A stretch of 57,540 nt of DNA, from NCBI GenBank assembly GCA_964445575.1, contig CAYULB010000008.1, positions 1 through 57,540 on the forward strand, given 5' to 3'. Below, piece after piece: positions 25,128 to 34,202 of this stretch; positions within the stretch are counted from its first letter, which is position 1; every line of letters begins with the position of its first letter. The DNA comes from WJMT01 sp964445575 (GTDB lineage: Bacteria; Acidobacteriota; Aminicenantia; Aminicenantales; Aminicenantaceae). Under the pieces are notes generated by a model. The model was not told the DNA's origin. It saw only the letters and a program-made list of their open reading frames with translations, and did no database searches. The translations under genes and the position numbers were made by a program.

Positions 25128-26495
25128 TTATTTTATTAAAAGTATGTTTTTCTGACATCCGTCAATAAAATGACATCCCTCCTTGGTAAAAACACCGTCT
25201 TCTTCAAATCCGATTCTGACATCCTGTCCGTCCCATTCCGGAACACTGGTGGTGCTGCTGAACTCAATGGCGTAACAGGTATTGTATCGGAGGGGGTATT
25301 CCATTTCTATACGGATCCCTTCAGGAGCTTTGTCAGGTGCTCTGGCATCCATGGAACATCCTGCGGCATGGCCGTGGATTCCTAAGGGATGAGAATAGAT
25401 GAGGGGCCTGAGTCCTGCCTCTGTGGCTTTTTTCATAGCTAAGTCTGTGATTTCGTTTCCTGTCCTCCCTTCTTTAAATTCATTCATGAAAATTTCTGCC
25501 ACTTTAAGGGTACGCTCCATGGCTTTTTTAAGTCCCTCTGGAGCATCCTGTTCCCCAATTTGACACACATAGGCCTGCCACTGCATATCTGTACACAATC
25601 CAAGGTATTTTATGCCCACATCACAATGAAGAAGGTCCCCTCTTCGGATGACTTCTGGATTTTCTTTGTATTTTTCAGCTATTTTCTCATATCTCTGGAT
25701 GCTGATAGAGGGTTGAAACCAGGTATCTAAACCCAAATCTGTGATTTTTTGACGGATCCACCAGACAACATCATCGGTGGTGGTAATATCTGGAGTGATT
25801 ACCTTATTGGAAAAAAACTCAGCTATGATATCATGAGCAATCCCGCAGATATGACGGTAGACACTGAGTTCCTGAGGACTTCGGGTTTCCAGCCATCCCA
25901 GGCACAGGTTTTCAGCGGAGACAAATCGAGACGAAAGCTCAGGCCCGAGCGCTTTCTCCAGTTTTTCCTTCATGCTTGATGTCAGGCCATCTGCAAAGCG
26001 GAAAGTGGGAGAGACATTGATTCCTATTTTTTGGGGATTGATTTTTCTTATGACTTCAGCCAGGCTTTCAAACTGCTTTTTCTTTTTGTCTTCCCAGGTG
26101 CTTTTATACCATTTGCCCATGCCGTAATAACTGCCTGACAGCCTCTCCACTCCTCTGCCTTCTCCTCGGTCATGAAACATCAGAATAGAGGTCCTGCGCG
26201 CGGCCATGGTTGGTTCCGGGACTAAGCTCATATAAACGGGGTCTTCATTGTATTCCCGGTTTATGATAAGCCAAAAGTCAATGTTTTCTTTTCTCATTAA
26301 CTGAGGAATTATGTTCTCCAGCCTCCATTCCAGCCATTGGTTCATCACCTCTGCTCTTTTCTTCTCTGGCAGGATATTGTGGATATCTCCGACATCAGCC
26401 GGCCTGCTTTCTTGAGAAAAGAGCAATCCGGATAGACCAATTAAAATAAGGACTGATGGAATTAACAAAAGTAAGTATTTTCTTAAATGGTTCAT
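25128..26495 (-). CDS. Exported M24 family aminopeptidase
   Basis: The protein has a signal peptide (cleavage near LLFSQES). A creatinase-like N-terminal domain is followed by a pita-bread M24 domain, with metal ligands in GDLLHCDVGIKYLGLCTDMQW (aspartates), YSHPLGIHGHAAG (histidine), the EMEYPLRYN region and CYAIEFSS (glutamate). Such enzymes remove N-terminal residues before proline. With its signal peptide it would act in the periplasm. The ATG at 26495 has a GAGGAGG site; the 27 bp of open frame upstream is not needed. DUF1015 follows at 10 bp. Confidence 0.88.
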   Translation of the reverse strand: MNHLRKYLLLLIPSVLILIGLSGLLFSQESRPADVGDIHNILPEKKRAEVMNQWLEWRLENIIPQLMRKENIDFWLIINREYNEDPVYMSLVPEPTMAARRTSILMFHDRGEGRGVERLSGSYYGMGKWYKSTWEDKKKKQFESLAEVIRKINPQKIGINVSPTFRFADGLTSSMKEKLEKALGPELSSRFVSAENLCLGWLETRSPQELSVYRHICGIAHDIIAEFFSNKVITPDITTTDDVVWWIRQKITDLGLDTWFQPSISIQRYEKIAEKYKENPEVIRRGDLLHCDVGIKYLGLCTDMQWQAYVCQIGEQDAPEGLKKAMERTLKVAEIFMNEFKEGRTGNEITDLAMKKATEAGLRPLIYSHPLGIHGHAAGCSMDARAPDKAPEGIRIEMEYPLRYNTCYAIEFSSTTSVPEWDGQDVRIGFEEDGVFTKEGCHFIDGCQKNILLIK

Positions 26496-26575
26496 GTAAA
26501 CCTCCTCGGTTAAATATATCATAACTGTGAGACTATCCCAACAGTTTTTGAGGTAAGGATTAAAAACGTATTGGC

Positions 26576-26633
26576 CCTGGCGCCTCGCATCTGCAGCAAT
26601 CTCGGCTCATGAATAATCCAGGTTGGATGTCAT
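26576..26633. repeat. Dispersed repeat family 1, copy A
   Basis: The block starting CTGGCGCCTCGCATCTGCAG is matched at 52188-52241. The first 27 bases are identical, and the following 26 are similar (about 17 of 26 identical). It lies between the M24 gene start and the end of the trehalose gene and has no coding capacity. Confidence 0.75.
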
Positions 26634-26664
26634 GGAGAAAACTTTTTTGGCGGCTTATGATTTT

Positions 26665-28872
26665 TTAGGCTTTGGATAGTTTGCGCAGTAGAGACCGGCA
26701 GGCTTTGGGAGATTCAATGAAAAGGTTGGCTTGAGTGGGACCGTATCCCACTTTTATGGTAAATGCTTTGGCGGGAAGGATTTTAAACATCTCCTCGTCG
26801 GTCCAATCGTCCCCCAGCGCGAGAATGAAATCCCATTGTTTCATTCTTAAAAAATGATCAGCGGCTATTCCTTTGTTGATACCAGCGACCCTGACCTCTA
26901 TGACTTTGTTGCCGTGCATCAATTGAAGATTAGTATGAGCTAGATATTCGCTGAGATTGTCAAAAAGCTCATTGGAGCGTATCTCTCCTAATTCCGGGCT
27001 GGCATTGCGGTAATGCCAAGCTAGGCCGAATTCTTTTTCTTCCACAAATGACCCGGGAACCCGGGATTCATAATTTTTTAGAATAGGCTTTATCCGGATT
27101 TTCCATTGAGTGTCGGTACTCCCTTTCTTTTCCCATTTTTCATTAAAGGAGGGCTTGATCCATGACCCGTGTTCAGCCACCATGGAGCATTGGATATCTC
27201 CCAGCCACTTTTCCATAGTTTCCCGGTCCCGACCGCTTATCATCACCAGCTTATTTTCTGTTTTTTTGGAAAGAGTGATGAGCAGTCTTTTTAATTCGTT
27301 ATCGGGTTTGGCATCCTCTGGTTTTTTTGAAAAAGAGATCAGAGTTCCGTCATAATCAAAAAGAAGCAGCCTTTTTTGGCTTTTCTGGTAATCAGCTATG
27401 ATTTTCTTTTCTTGCTGCTGATTTAATTTTCGTTGCTCTCTGGCAGCTTGAAGGTTTTTGGTTTCATGAATATTGCTAATAAAACTTTGAACCCACTGTT
27501 TGATGTCGTATTCCATTATGCGTTTTCTCATAGTCTTCATGCGGGATATTTTTTCTTTTTGACTCATGGTAAGAGCTTTTTTTATGGCTTCCACTATCTC
27601 ATTTTTATTGTGGACATTAACGATCAATGCTTCTCCCAATTCCTCGGCTGATCCAGCAGTCCCGCTGAGGATAAGGACTCCGTTGTGGTCATTTTTTGCA
27701 GCCACGTATTCCTTGGCGACCAGATTCATGCCGTCTCTTACCGGAGTGACCAGAGCGATATCAGCGGCTGAGTAGAGAGAGAGGAGTTTTTTGAAAGGAC
27801 GGGAGCGGTAGATATAATTTACCGGAGTCCAGCTGGGAGTCCCAAATCGGCCGTTTATGTTTCCCACCAGTCTGTCGATTTCCTTTTTCAGCTGTTTGTA
27901 GTGACTGACTTTGGTTCTTGATGGCACGCAGAGCATGATATAAGTTATTTTTCCCCGCCAATTCTGATTTTTTACCAGGAAAGATTCAAAGGCTTTCAGC
28001 CGATGAGGTATTCCCTTGGAATAATCCAAACGGTCAACTGAAAGTATTATTTTCTTGTTTTTTCCTATGCGTCTCCGGCACTCTTCTGTCTCTTTCTGCA
28101 CTTCCGGGTCAGCAAGCAGCTCATTGTTTTTCTCAACATCCACTCCCATGGGGAAATTGTCTACCCGCACGATTCGGTCATCAATTTGGATGGATCCGAA
28201 TTCATGTTCATAACCCAGAAGCCTTAAGGTGCTGCTCAAGAAGTGCCTTGCATATTCATAAGTATGGAATCCCAAAAGGTCTGCTCCGAGCAGTCCTTCC
28301 AGAATTTCTGTTCTCCAAGGAAGGATTCTGAATATTTCAGACGAAGGAAAAGGGATGTGAAGAAAAAAGCCTATGGAACATTTAGAAAGCACCTTCCTTA
28401 TCATTTTGGGAAGAAGCATGAGGTGATAGTCATGAATCCAAAATGTACTTTCAGCGTCTGCTGTTTCCATAACCTCCTGGAAAAATTTTTGGTTTGCTTT
28501 TTTATAGGCTTTCCATTCGGTTTCTTCAAAAGTACTGTATGAGGGGAAGTAGTGAAACAAGGGCCATAAAGTCCTGTTTGAAAAACCGTAGTAATATTTA
28601 TCCACTTCTGAACGGGAAAGAAAGACCGGATAGCATTTGTGTTCATTAATAAGCTTTTGTTTAATGAAATTTTTTTCCCTGGTGTTTCTGGGAATATAAC
28701 CCGGCCACCCAACAAAGTTAACCTTTTGCTTTTCTTTAAGAGAGCGAAGGCCAGTGGCAAGGCCGCCCGGGCTTTCATTAAAGTTGATTTTATTCTTTTT
28801 TCTGCTTACGGTAACAGGAAGCCTGTTGGAAACTACGATAAGTCTGTTCTTTGGTTGTTTTTTATTTCCCAT
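26665..28872 (-). CDS. Fused trehalose-6-phosphate synthase / phosphatase
   Basis: The 735-residue protein has two catalytic parts. Residues 1 to about 480 are a GT20 synthase (OtsA): VVSNRLPV, SPGGLATGL, WIHDYHLMLLP, HIPFPSSEIFR, VDRLDYSKGIPHR, VRDGMNLVAKEY. Residues from about 500 are a HAD phosphatase (OtsB): FDYDGTLISF with the nucleophile aspartate, MISGRDRETM, AEHGSW, and GDDWTDEEMF. It makes trehalose from UDP- or GDP-glucose and glucose-6-phosphate, probably for osmotic or desiccation protection. No clear ribosome binding site is seen before the ATG. Alone on its strand here, with the rpoD gene divergent. Confidence 0.95.
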   Translation of the reverse strand: MGNKKQPKNRLIVVSNRLPVTVSRKKNKINFNESPGGLATGLRSLKEKQKVNFVGWPGYIPRNTREKNFIKQKLINEHKCYPVFLSRSEVDKYYYGFSNRTLWPLFHYFPSYSTFEETEWKAYKKANQKFFQEVMETADAESTFWIHDYHLMLLPKMIRKVLSKCSIGFFLHIPFPSSEIFRILPWRTEILEGLLGADLLGFHTYEYARHFLSSTLRLLGYEHEFGSIQIDDRIVRVDNFPMGVDVEKNNELLADPEVQKETEECRRRIGKNKKIILSVDRLDYSKGIPHRLKAFESFLVKNQNWRGKITYIMLCVPSRTKVSHYKQLKKEIDRLVGNINGRFGTPSWTPVNYIYRSRPFKKLLSLYSAADIALVTPVRDGMNLVAKEYVAAKNDHNGVLILSGTAGSAEELGEALIVNVHNKNEIVEAIKKALTMSQKEKISRMKTMRKRIMEYDIKQWVQSFISNIHETKNLQAAREQRKLNQQQEKKIIADYQKSQKRLLLFDYDGTLISFSKKPEDAKPDNELKRLLITLSKKTENKLVMISGRDRETMEKWLGDIQCSMVAEHGSWIKPSFNEKWEKKGSTDTQWKIRIKPILKNYESRVPGSFVEEKEFGLAWHYRNASPELGEIRSNELFDNLSEYLAHTNLQLMHGNKVIEVRVAGINKGIAADHFLRMKQWDFILALGDDWTDEEMFKILPAKAFTIKVGYGPTQANLFIESPKACRSLLRKLSKA

Positions 28873-28982
28873 AAAATTCGAATCAACTGGTAGTTTAACC
28901 TTTTTGGTTTATAAATTCAAATTTTAGGCGCTCATTAAAAAATCCATTTAAATTGAAGGGTTTATTTTAAGAGGCAGAAAAT

Positions 28983-29011
28983 TTGATTATTACCCAAGAA
29001 TATGAGATAAT
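28983..29011 (+). promoter_or_regulatory. Sigma-70-type promoter for rpoD
   Basis: TTGATT (28983-28988), a 17-bp spacer and GATAAT (29006-29011) lie about 150 bp before the sigma factor gene. A GAATTGCAATTC palindrome follows at about 29022-29035. Confidence 0.5.
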
Positions 29012-29161
29012 TTGTAATTCATGAGAATTGCAATTCTTATTTTTCAGGATAATCCCATAAGTTGTTAGGCCCTATGACTTATCTTTCGCTAAATAACAAG
29101 CTCATCTTGAAAAAATTCAAACACTTTAGAATCAAACCAAAAAGGAGAATAAGTCTTTCAG

Positions 29162-30826
29162 ATGGCAAGTAATCCAGATTTATACCGCCAGGAAAAAATT
29201 AACAAGAAAAAAAATTTGGAGCCTGATAAAAAGGAAAAGATTCAAAAAATTCTCCATTTGGGCAGAAAAAGAGGGTATATCTTTTTAAAAGAAATTAATG
29301 GGCTGCTTGAAAATGGATTTGATACAGAAAAAGAGTTCGATGAATTTATTGATTATTTAGAAAAATATAAAATTAAGATCAGAAACAGCAAGAGAGATAT
29401 CGAACAACAGCCCAGGAGAGCGGAAAGGACACGAATAAGAGGGATTGAAAGGACTACAGACCCGGTCAAGCTTTATTTGAAAGAGATGGGAAGCATTTCA
29501 CTTCTATCCAGAGAGGGAGAGGTAGCCCTGGCAAGGCAGATTGAAAGAAGCGAGAGGAATGTTTTAAAAGCTATTTCAACCACACCTTTTTTAATTGAAT
29601 TGATTCATGATGTTGAAGAAAGGTATGAGAAGAATAAAAGGGTTATCAATTATATGTTTGATTACGATGATTGCAGTGTTGAAGAAGAAGGCCCGAACGA
29701 AAAAGAAATCCAGATTTTTAACATAATATCACAGATCAAAGAATGTTATTCCTTGATCAATCGGATTCCTAACTCTGAGAGAAATCAGATAAAGCGGCTT
29801 CGGATTCTTTCCAAGATATATCTTTTATTCAGGTCTCTTCAAATAAAACCTGAGGTGATTGAAAAAGCTTGTGAAAATTTGCGCTTAAAGCTGGAGGGAA
29901 TATTCAGGCTGGAAGAAATCAAAGAGGATCTGGAGGCTCAATACAGGCGGAAGCGGAGTAAAAAGAACAAGCTCAAAGTCAGGAAGCAGATAAAAGACAC
30001 AGAAAAATTGATTCAGAATATACAGGCCGAGGTGGGAATAGGATTTGATGAGATGAAAACAATCATGAGAAAAATCAAGATGGAAGAGAAGATGAGCAAG
30101 CAGGCAAAAGAGGAGCTGGTTGCCGCAAACCTGAGGCTGGTCATTTCAATTGCCAAAAAATATGTGAACAGAGGTCTTCATTTCCTGGATTTGATTCAAG
30201 AAGGAAATACAGGACTGATTAAAGCTGTAAATAAATTTGAATACAAGCGCGGATATAAATTTTCTACATATGCCACCTGGTGGATCAGACAGGCTATTAC
30301 CAGGGCCGTTTGTGACCAAGCCAGGACCATAAGGATTCCGGTTCATATGATTGAGACCATAAACAAACTCATCAAACAATCTCAAACGTTTGTTCAGGAA
30401 AAAGGGCGTGAACCCAAATGTGAAGAGTTAGCTAAAAGAATGGGCATGCCTGTCTCCAAGGTAAGGAAGATCATCAAGCTTTCGCAGGCGCCCATTTCAC
30501 TGGAGACTCCCATTGGGGAGGACAATGACAGCCAGTTGGGGGATTTTATTGAGGACAAGATTTTACCTTCTCCTCCTGATGCGGTAGTGAATATTACTTT
30601 AAAAGAAAAAATAGATGAAGTATTAGATACCGTCACAGAAAGAGAAGCCAAGGTGCTTCGAATGAGGTTCGGATTGGGAAGCGGGAATGAACACACCCTT
30701 GAAGAGGTCGGTCAGCAGTTTAAGGTCACAAGAGAAAGAATAAGGCAAATCGAAGCCAAAGCACTAAGGAAATTGAGAGGACCTCGCCGGAGACAAAAAT
30801 TAAAATCTTTCTTAAATGATTATTAA
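29162..30826 (+). CDS. rpoD: Primary sigma factor RpoD
   Basis: The 554-residue protein is a full-length group 1 sigma-70. It has an N-terminal region 1.1, region 1.2 (DPVKLYLKEMGSISLLSREGE), a charged non-conserved insert of about 150 residues, and region 2 (LVAANLRLVISIAKKYVNRG, then FSTYATWWIRQAITRAV). Region 3 follows (IRIPVHMIETINKL), then region 4 with the helix-turn-helix (TLEEVGQQFKVTRERIRQIEA, partly quoted). It directs housekeeping transcription. The nearest AAGGAG lies about 14 bp before the ATG, a long spacing, so the exact start is slightly uncertain. It is not beside dnaG or rpsU as in many bacteria. Confidence 0.95.
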   Translation: MASNPDLYRQEKINKKKNLEPDKKEKIQKILHLGRKRGYIFLKEINGLLENGFDTEKEFDEFIDYLEKYKIKIRNSKRDIEQQPRRAERTRIRGIERTTDPVKLYLKEMGSISLLSREGEVALARQIERSERNVLKAISTTPFLIELIHDVEERYEKNKRVINYMFDYDDCSVEEEGPNEKEIQIFNIISQIKECYSLINRIPNSERNQIKRLRILSKIYLLFRSLQIKPEVIEKACENLRLKLEGIFRLEEIKEDLEAQYRRKRSKKNKLKVRKQIKDTEKLIQNIQAEVGIGFDEMKTIMRKIKMEEKMSKQAKEELVAANLRLVISIAKKYVNRGLHFLDLIQEGNTGLIKAVNKFEYKRGYKFSTYATWWIRQAITRAVCDQARTIRIPVHMIETINKLIKQSQTFVQEKGREPKCEELAKRMGMPVSKVRKIIKLSQAPISLETPIGEDNDSQLGDFIEDKILPSPPDAVVNITLKEKIDEVLDTVTEREAKVLRMRFGLGSGNEHTLEEVGQQFKVTRERIRQIEAKALRKLRGPRRRQKLKSFLNDY

Positions 30827-30832
30827 TCCGGG

Positions 30833-32104
30833 TTAAAGCAGAGATTCAAAATAGCTGATGATTTCCTCTGTATCAATTCCGTCAAAGCATCTTACTTGAG
30901 AACATTTTTTAAAAGACTTGTCAATGCAGGTTATGTTTTTGCAGGAAGGATTTCCCTCAAATGCTCTGGCAGGGGCGTTCTGGAATGAATCCAAATGTTC
31001 ATCAGAGAAAGAATCATAGCCATACAGCTTGCTGGGAGTGGCTCCAAATATTCCTATGACGGCGGTTTTGTTTCTGAATGTTTGGTATGAATCTGTAAAA
31101 ACCTTTTCTGCAGCTGCTATATGCATAGGACCGGTATCTGCTGATATAAATATATCTGCTTTATCAGCAAGAGCCACATAAACATCTAAGGGAGTTTTTT
31201 GAGGAAGAAGAATGATCTTCCTTTTGAAGTGTTCAGGAATTTCATTCAGAATATTGGTCTCTATATTTAAATACGAGTAGCCTTTGTTCATAAGAACCTG
31301 ATCCACAGAAGACGATGACAAGACAGCTTTCATGATTTCAATCTGCAATTTTAAAGGGATTAAAGTATAAGGAGAGGAAGAATCCGGATTAAAAAACACT
31401 GTTTTTTTCTGGAATGAGATTCCCAGCTTCTCTGCGGTTTTCTCTGACCTTAAAAGAAGGCCTCCGGAAGCATATAATCTATGCTTTAAGGGGGCGTCTT
31501 TACAAAGGCTTTGGTCAAATCCCGCCGGATCGATCCTACAGGCAATATTTTTTGCAAGCTGATTTAACTGGAGGGTGAGGTGTGCTTTTTGAATGTTTGA
31601 GCTCAGAGCTCTTATCACACGGGACATAAATCTTATAGGGCAAATCACTTTTGTTTTATGGTATTTCAGTGCTGAGAATGAAAGATAGGGGCAGAAATTG
31701 AAAGCAATGTCATAACTGTTTTTTATCAATATTTTCTTCAGCTCATCCATGTCTTTTTGGGAGGGGATTCCACTTTTTTCAAAAAGGGGATGATGAACAT
31801 CCACATAAGGATTTGCCTTAATAAGAGGAAAGGCTTTTTTTTTATATATGTAATGGATTTCTGATTCAGGAAAGCATTTTTTCAAAACTTCTGCAAACGG
31901 CTGGTGATTCAAGGCATCTCCTATGTTGACATCAGGGACAATAAGGAATCTATGGGGATTATTCAGCTTACGGAGACTTTTATCTTCCCACTGCTGAATA
32001 AAGGCGTCTAGTCTTCTGCTGTGGGAAATAAATCTTAAGAAAGAATCCAGTAAAGGGGAAGATATCCTGTCAACAAGCCGTACCGCTCTTTCAATATGCT
32101 TCAT
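30833..32104 (-). CDS. Glycosyltransferase family 9 (heptosyltransferase-like)
   Basis: The 423-residue protein has the GT9 layout: an N-terminal VPDVNIGDALNHQPFAEVLKKCFPESE block (partly quoted), and a nucleotide-sugar site FISADTGPMHIAAA at about residue 310, followed by VIGIFGATPSKLYG. Family members add heptose or related sugars to lipopolysaccharide core at the inner face of the inner membrane. The C-terminal region has six cysteines in C-N-I-T-C-type pairs (CKNITC, CSQVRC), which is common in this family. It is the only envelope glycosyltransferase seen in the window and lies downstream of the sulfatase-like gene on the same strand. Confidence 0.82.
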   Translation of the reverse strand: MKHIERAVRLVDRISSPLLDSFLRFISHSRRLDAFIQQWEDKSLRKLNNPHRFLIVPDVNIGDALNHQPFAEVLKKCFPESEIHYIYKKKAFPLIKANPYVDVHHPLFEKSGIPSQKDMDELKKILIKNSYDIAFNFCPYLSFSALKYHKTKVICPIRFMSRVIRALSSNIQKAHLTLQLNQLAKNIACRIDPAGFDQSLCKDAPLKHRLYASGGLLLRSEKTAEKLGISFQKKTVFFNPDSSSPYTLIPLKLQIEIMKAVLSSSSVDQVLMNKGYSYLNIETNILNEIPEHFKRKIILLPQKTPLDVYVALADKADIFISADTGPMHIAAAEKVFTDSYQTFRNKTAVIGIFGATPSKLYGYDSFSDEHLDSFQNAPARAFEGNPSCKNITCIDKSFKKCSQVRCFDGIDTEEIISYFESLL

Positions 32105-32187
32105 ATTAAATTAATTTAATAGACACTTTATAAAAGTATACAAAAAATGATTTTCTATGAGAAGGGGTTCAGTTTTTTGGTTAAGAT

Positions 32188-34041
32188 TTATTTATCGATA
32201 TAACCCAGAGTCCTCAGTCTTTCGAGCATCTCTTCTGTGATTTTTTCCTGCCTTTCATTTCTTCTTTGAGTGCTGTCCATTTCTTTCATTATTTCTTTGA
32301 GAAAATTGAAAAGTTTATCTTTTATTACCAAATTCTCTTCAAAAAGATTGTTTCTTTCTGAGGGGTCTTTTTTTATATTATAAAGCTCTACAGTTGATGT
32401 TATGCTGGGAGGGGGATGTTCAAAATACTTGAATGTTTGTGGGGTATACCTCTTATTGAATATAATTTTATAGTCGTTCTGTATCACAGCGATTTTGCCG
32501 GGAAGCAGTTCAAAAGGCTTGAATTTATATATAGAAGAGAGTATGGGTCTGTCGAGATTTTTTCCGCTTTTTATCAATGGAATAAGAGACTGCCCTCTAA
32601 TGTCTTTGGAATGCTTGATCCCGTAATAATCCATAATAGTGGGAAGAATATCTTGAAGACTGACATTATCATGGATCGTTTTTCCTCTATATTTTTGTTC
32701 CGGAAATTTTATCAATAAAGGAATCCTGATTTGTTCATCGTATAAGTCAGAACCATGAGCCCATCTTTGGTGTTCGAAAAACTCCTCTCCATGGTCTGAA
32801 AGCAGAATGATCATGGAGTTTTGATAAAGGTCCTGGTTTTTTAAAAAATCGATGAATTCACCAAAATAGTGATCAAAACTCAATATCTCTGCATCATAAA
32901 GCGCTTTAACGTCTTCGATAAAGTCCTCATCTGTTTTTTTGAATATAAATCGGTTTCCTCCCAGGTCTTTGTTAAAGTCAAATTCTTTTAATTGAGTCTT
33001 TCTTGGAATTTGTTTTAAAAATTCTTCCGGGGCGTTGTGAGGGGCATGCACATGATAGGTGTGAAGGAAATAAAAGGCTTTCGGAAATTTTGACTCTATT
33101 AATTTAATCCGGGCTTCTTCAAACATCACAGCAGAGGCTTTGGGTGAATAAAGGTCGTTGTTGCTCCAGTAAAGGTCAAATCCTCTGTAAAAGCCGAACA
33201 GAGCATCGACTTTAACCCCTCCATTGTAGCTGATGGTCACAAAGTCACGGGAGAGGTTTTCTGGGAAATAAGCAACATCATAGGAGAGAGGAAAGATAGA
33301 AGGTGGTTTTGTCCGGACAAGCTTCTGATTTTTTATTTGATATTCAGCTCTTTCTTCCACTTGGTGCTCATGTTCATGAAGAGAGGTGAACAGACTCATA
33401 TGAGATGTGACGGTCCAGGAGGAATTGGAGAATGCATTTTGGAAAACTACCGAATCCTCTGCAAACTCTTCTATATGGGGAGTTGTTTCTCTGTCATATC
33501 CGTACAAGCTCATATGAAGGGAGCTTAAGGTGTCTGCAGAAATCAGAAACACATTTGTTCTTTGTTCCTTGGGAAGGGATTTGTAGATAATGGGTTTGGA
33601 AAATATGACCTCCAGGTCATCTTGACTTTGAAGGATTATTTTTTGGTTCTTTGAGAGGCTTAAAGAGAAAGTTATGTCATTGAAGCCTTTTTTCAAGGGA
33701 ATGATGCGGTGAGGTTGAGTTTCCTGTTCTTTTTCTGAGGCTGAAGAGGTTACTTCCAGGTCCCCTTTTTCTTCTGCAAGGCAGCTTAAGTTGATATTGA
33801 GCTCTCCCGAAAGAGGGCTTTTTAGAGTCATGGAATTACTTTTGGTTTCAAATCGGAAGGTTACAAATTTGTGGTGATAATAAAGATTATCAACCCGGTC
33901 TTTTTTTAATAAGTTCAGATTGATATCTCTGGTTTCTTTTCTTTCAGCGCTGGCTCTATAAAAAATTTGTTTTTCAGCGCAGCTTGAGAAGATAAACAGG
34001 AATACTGCCCAAAAAATGATGAGTTTTATTTTGATTTTCAT
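32188..34041 (-). CDS. Sulfatase-like lipoprotein (alkaline phosphatase superfamily)
   Basis: From the ATG at 34041 the protein is about 617 residues with a lipoprotein signal ending in FSSC. A beta-rich domain is followed by a sulfatase fold: NVFLISADTLSSLHMSLYGY with the metal-binding aspartate, the nucleophile block SWTVTSHMSLFTSL, and ILLSDHGEEFFEHQRWAHGS with further metal ligands. The nucleophile position has T/S rather than the CxPSR of formylglycine sulfatases, so it may be a phosphatase or phosphotransferase type rather than a true sulfatase. The frame is open to 34203, but the signal sequence fixes the start. It is divergent from the FG-GAP gene. Confidence 0.8.
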   Translation of the reverse strand: MKIKIKLIIFWAVFLFIFSSCAEKQIFYRASAERKETRDINLNLLKKDRVDNLYYHHKFVTFRFETKSNSMTLKSPLSGELNINLSCLAEEKGDLEVTSSASEKEQETQPHRIIPLKKGFNDITFSLSLSKNQKIILQSQDDLEVIFSKPIIYKSLPKEQRTNVFLISADTLSSLHMSLYGYDRETTPHIEEFAEDSVVFQNAFSNSSWTVTSHMSLFTSLHEHEHQVEERAEYQIKNQKLVRTKPPSIFPLSYDVAYFPENLSRDFVTISYNGGVKVDALFGFYRGFDLYWSNNDLYSPKASAVMFEEARIKLIESKFPKAFYFLHTYHVHAPHNAPEEFLKQIPRKTQLKEFDFNKDLGGNRFIFKKTDEDFIEDVKALYDAEILSFDHYFGEFIDFLKNQDLYQNSMIILLSDHGEEFFEHQRWAHGSDLYDEQIRIPLLIKFPEQKYRGKTIHDNVSLQDILPTIMDYYGIKHSKDIRGQSLIPLIKSGKNLDRPILSSIYKFKPFELLPGKIAVIQNDYKIIFNKRYTPQTFKYFEHPPPSITSTVELYNIKKDPSERNNLFEENLVIKDKLFNFLKEIMKEMDSTQRRNERQEKITEEMLERLRTLGYIDK

Positions 34042-34202
34042 ATCTGTATCCAGCGTTTTGATTAAGTAAGCATCAAGAGTCATATTAGCATAGAAAACAG
34101 GAGACAGTAAATAGAGAGAAGAATGAAATTTAAGGATGGCTTGTGCAAAATGGTATCGGGTTGACAAGTGAGTCCTGGAGTGGCAAACTTGAGTGAAGTT
34201 CA

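Noticed and set aside
34140..34160. Sigma-54-like GGATGGCTTGTGC before the FG-GAP gene
   Set aside because: Spacing between GG and GC is 9 bp, and the remaining bases fit poorly.
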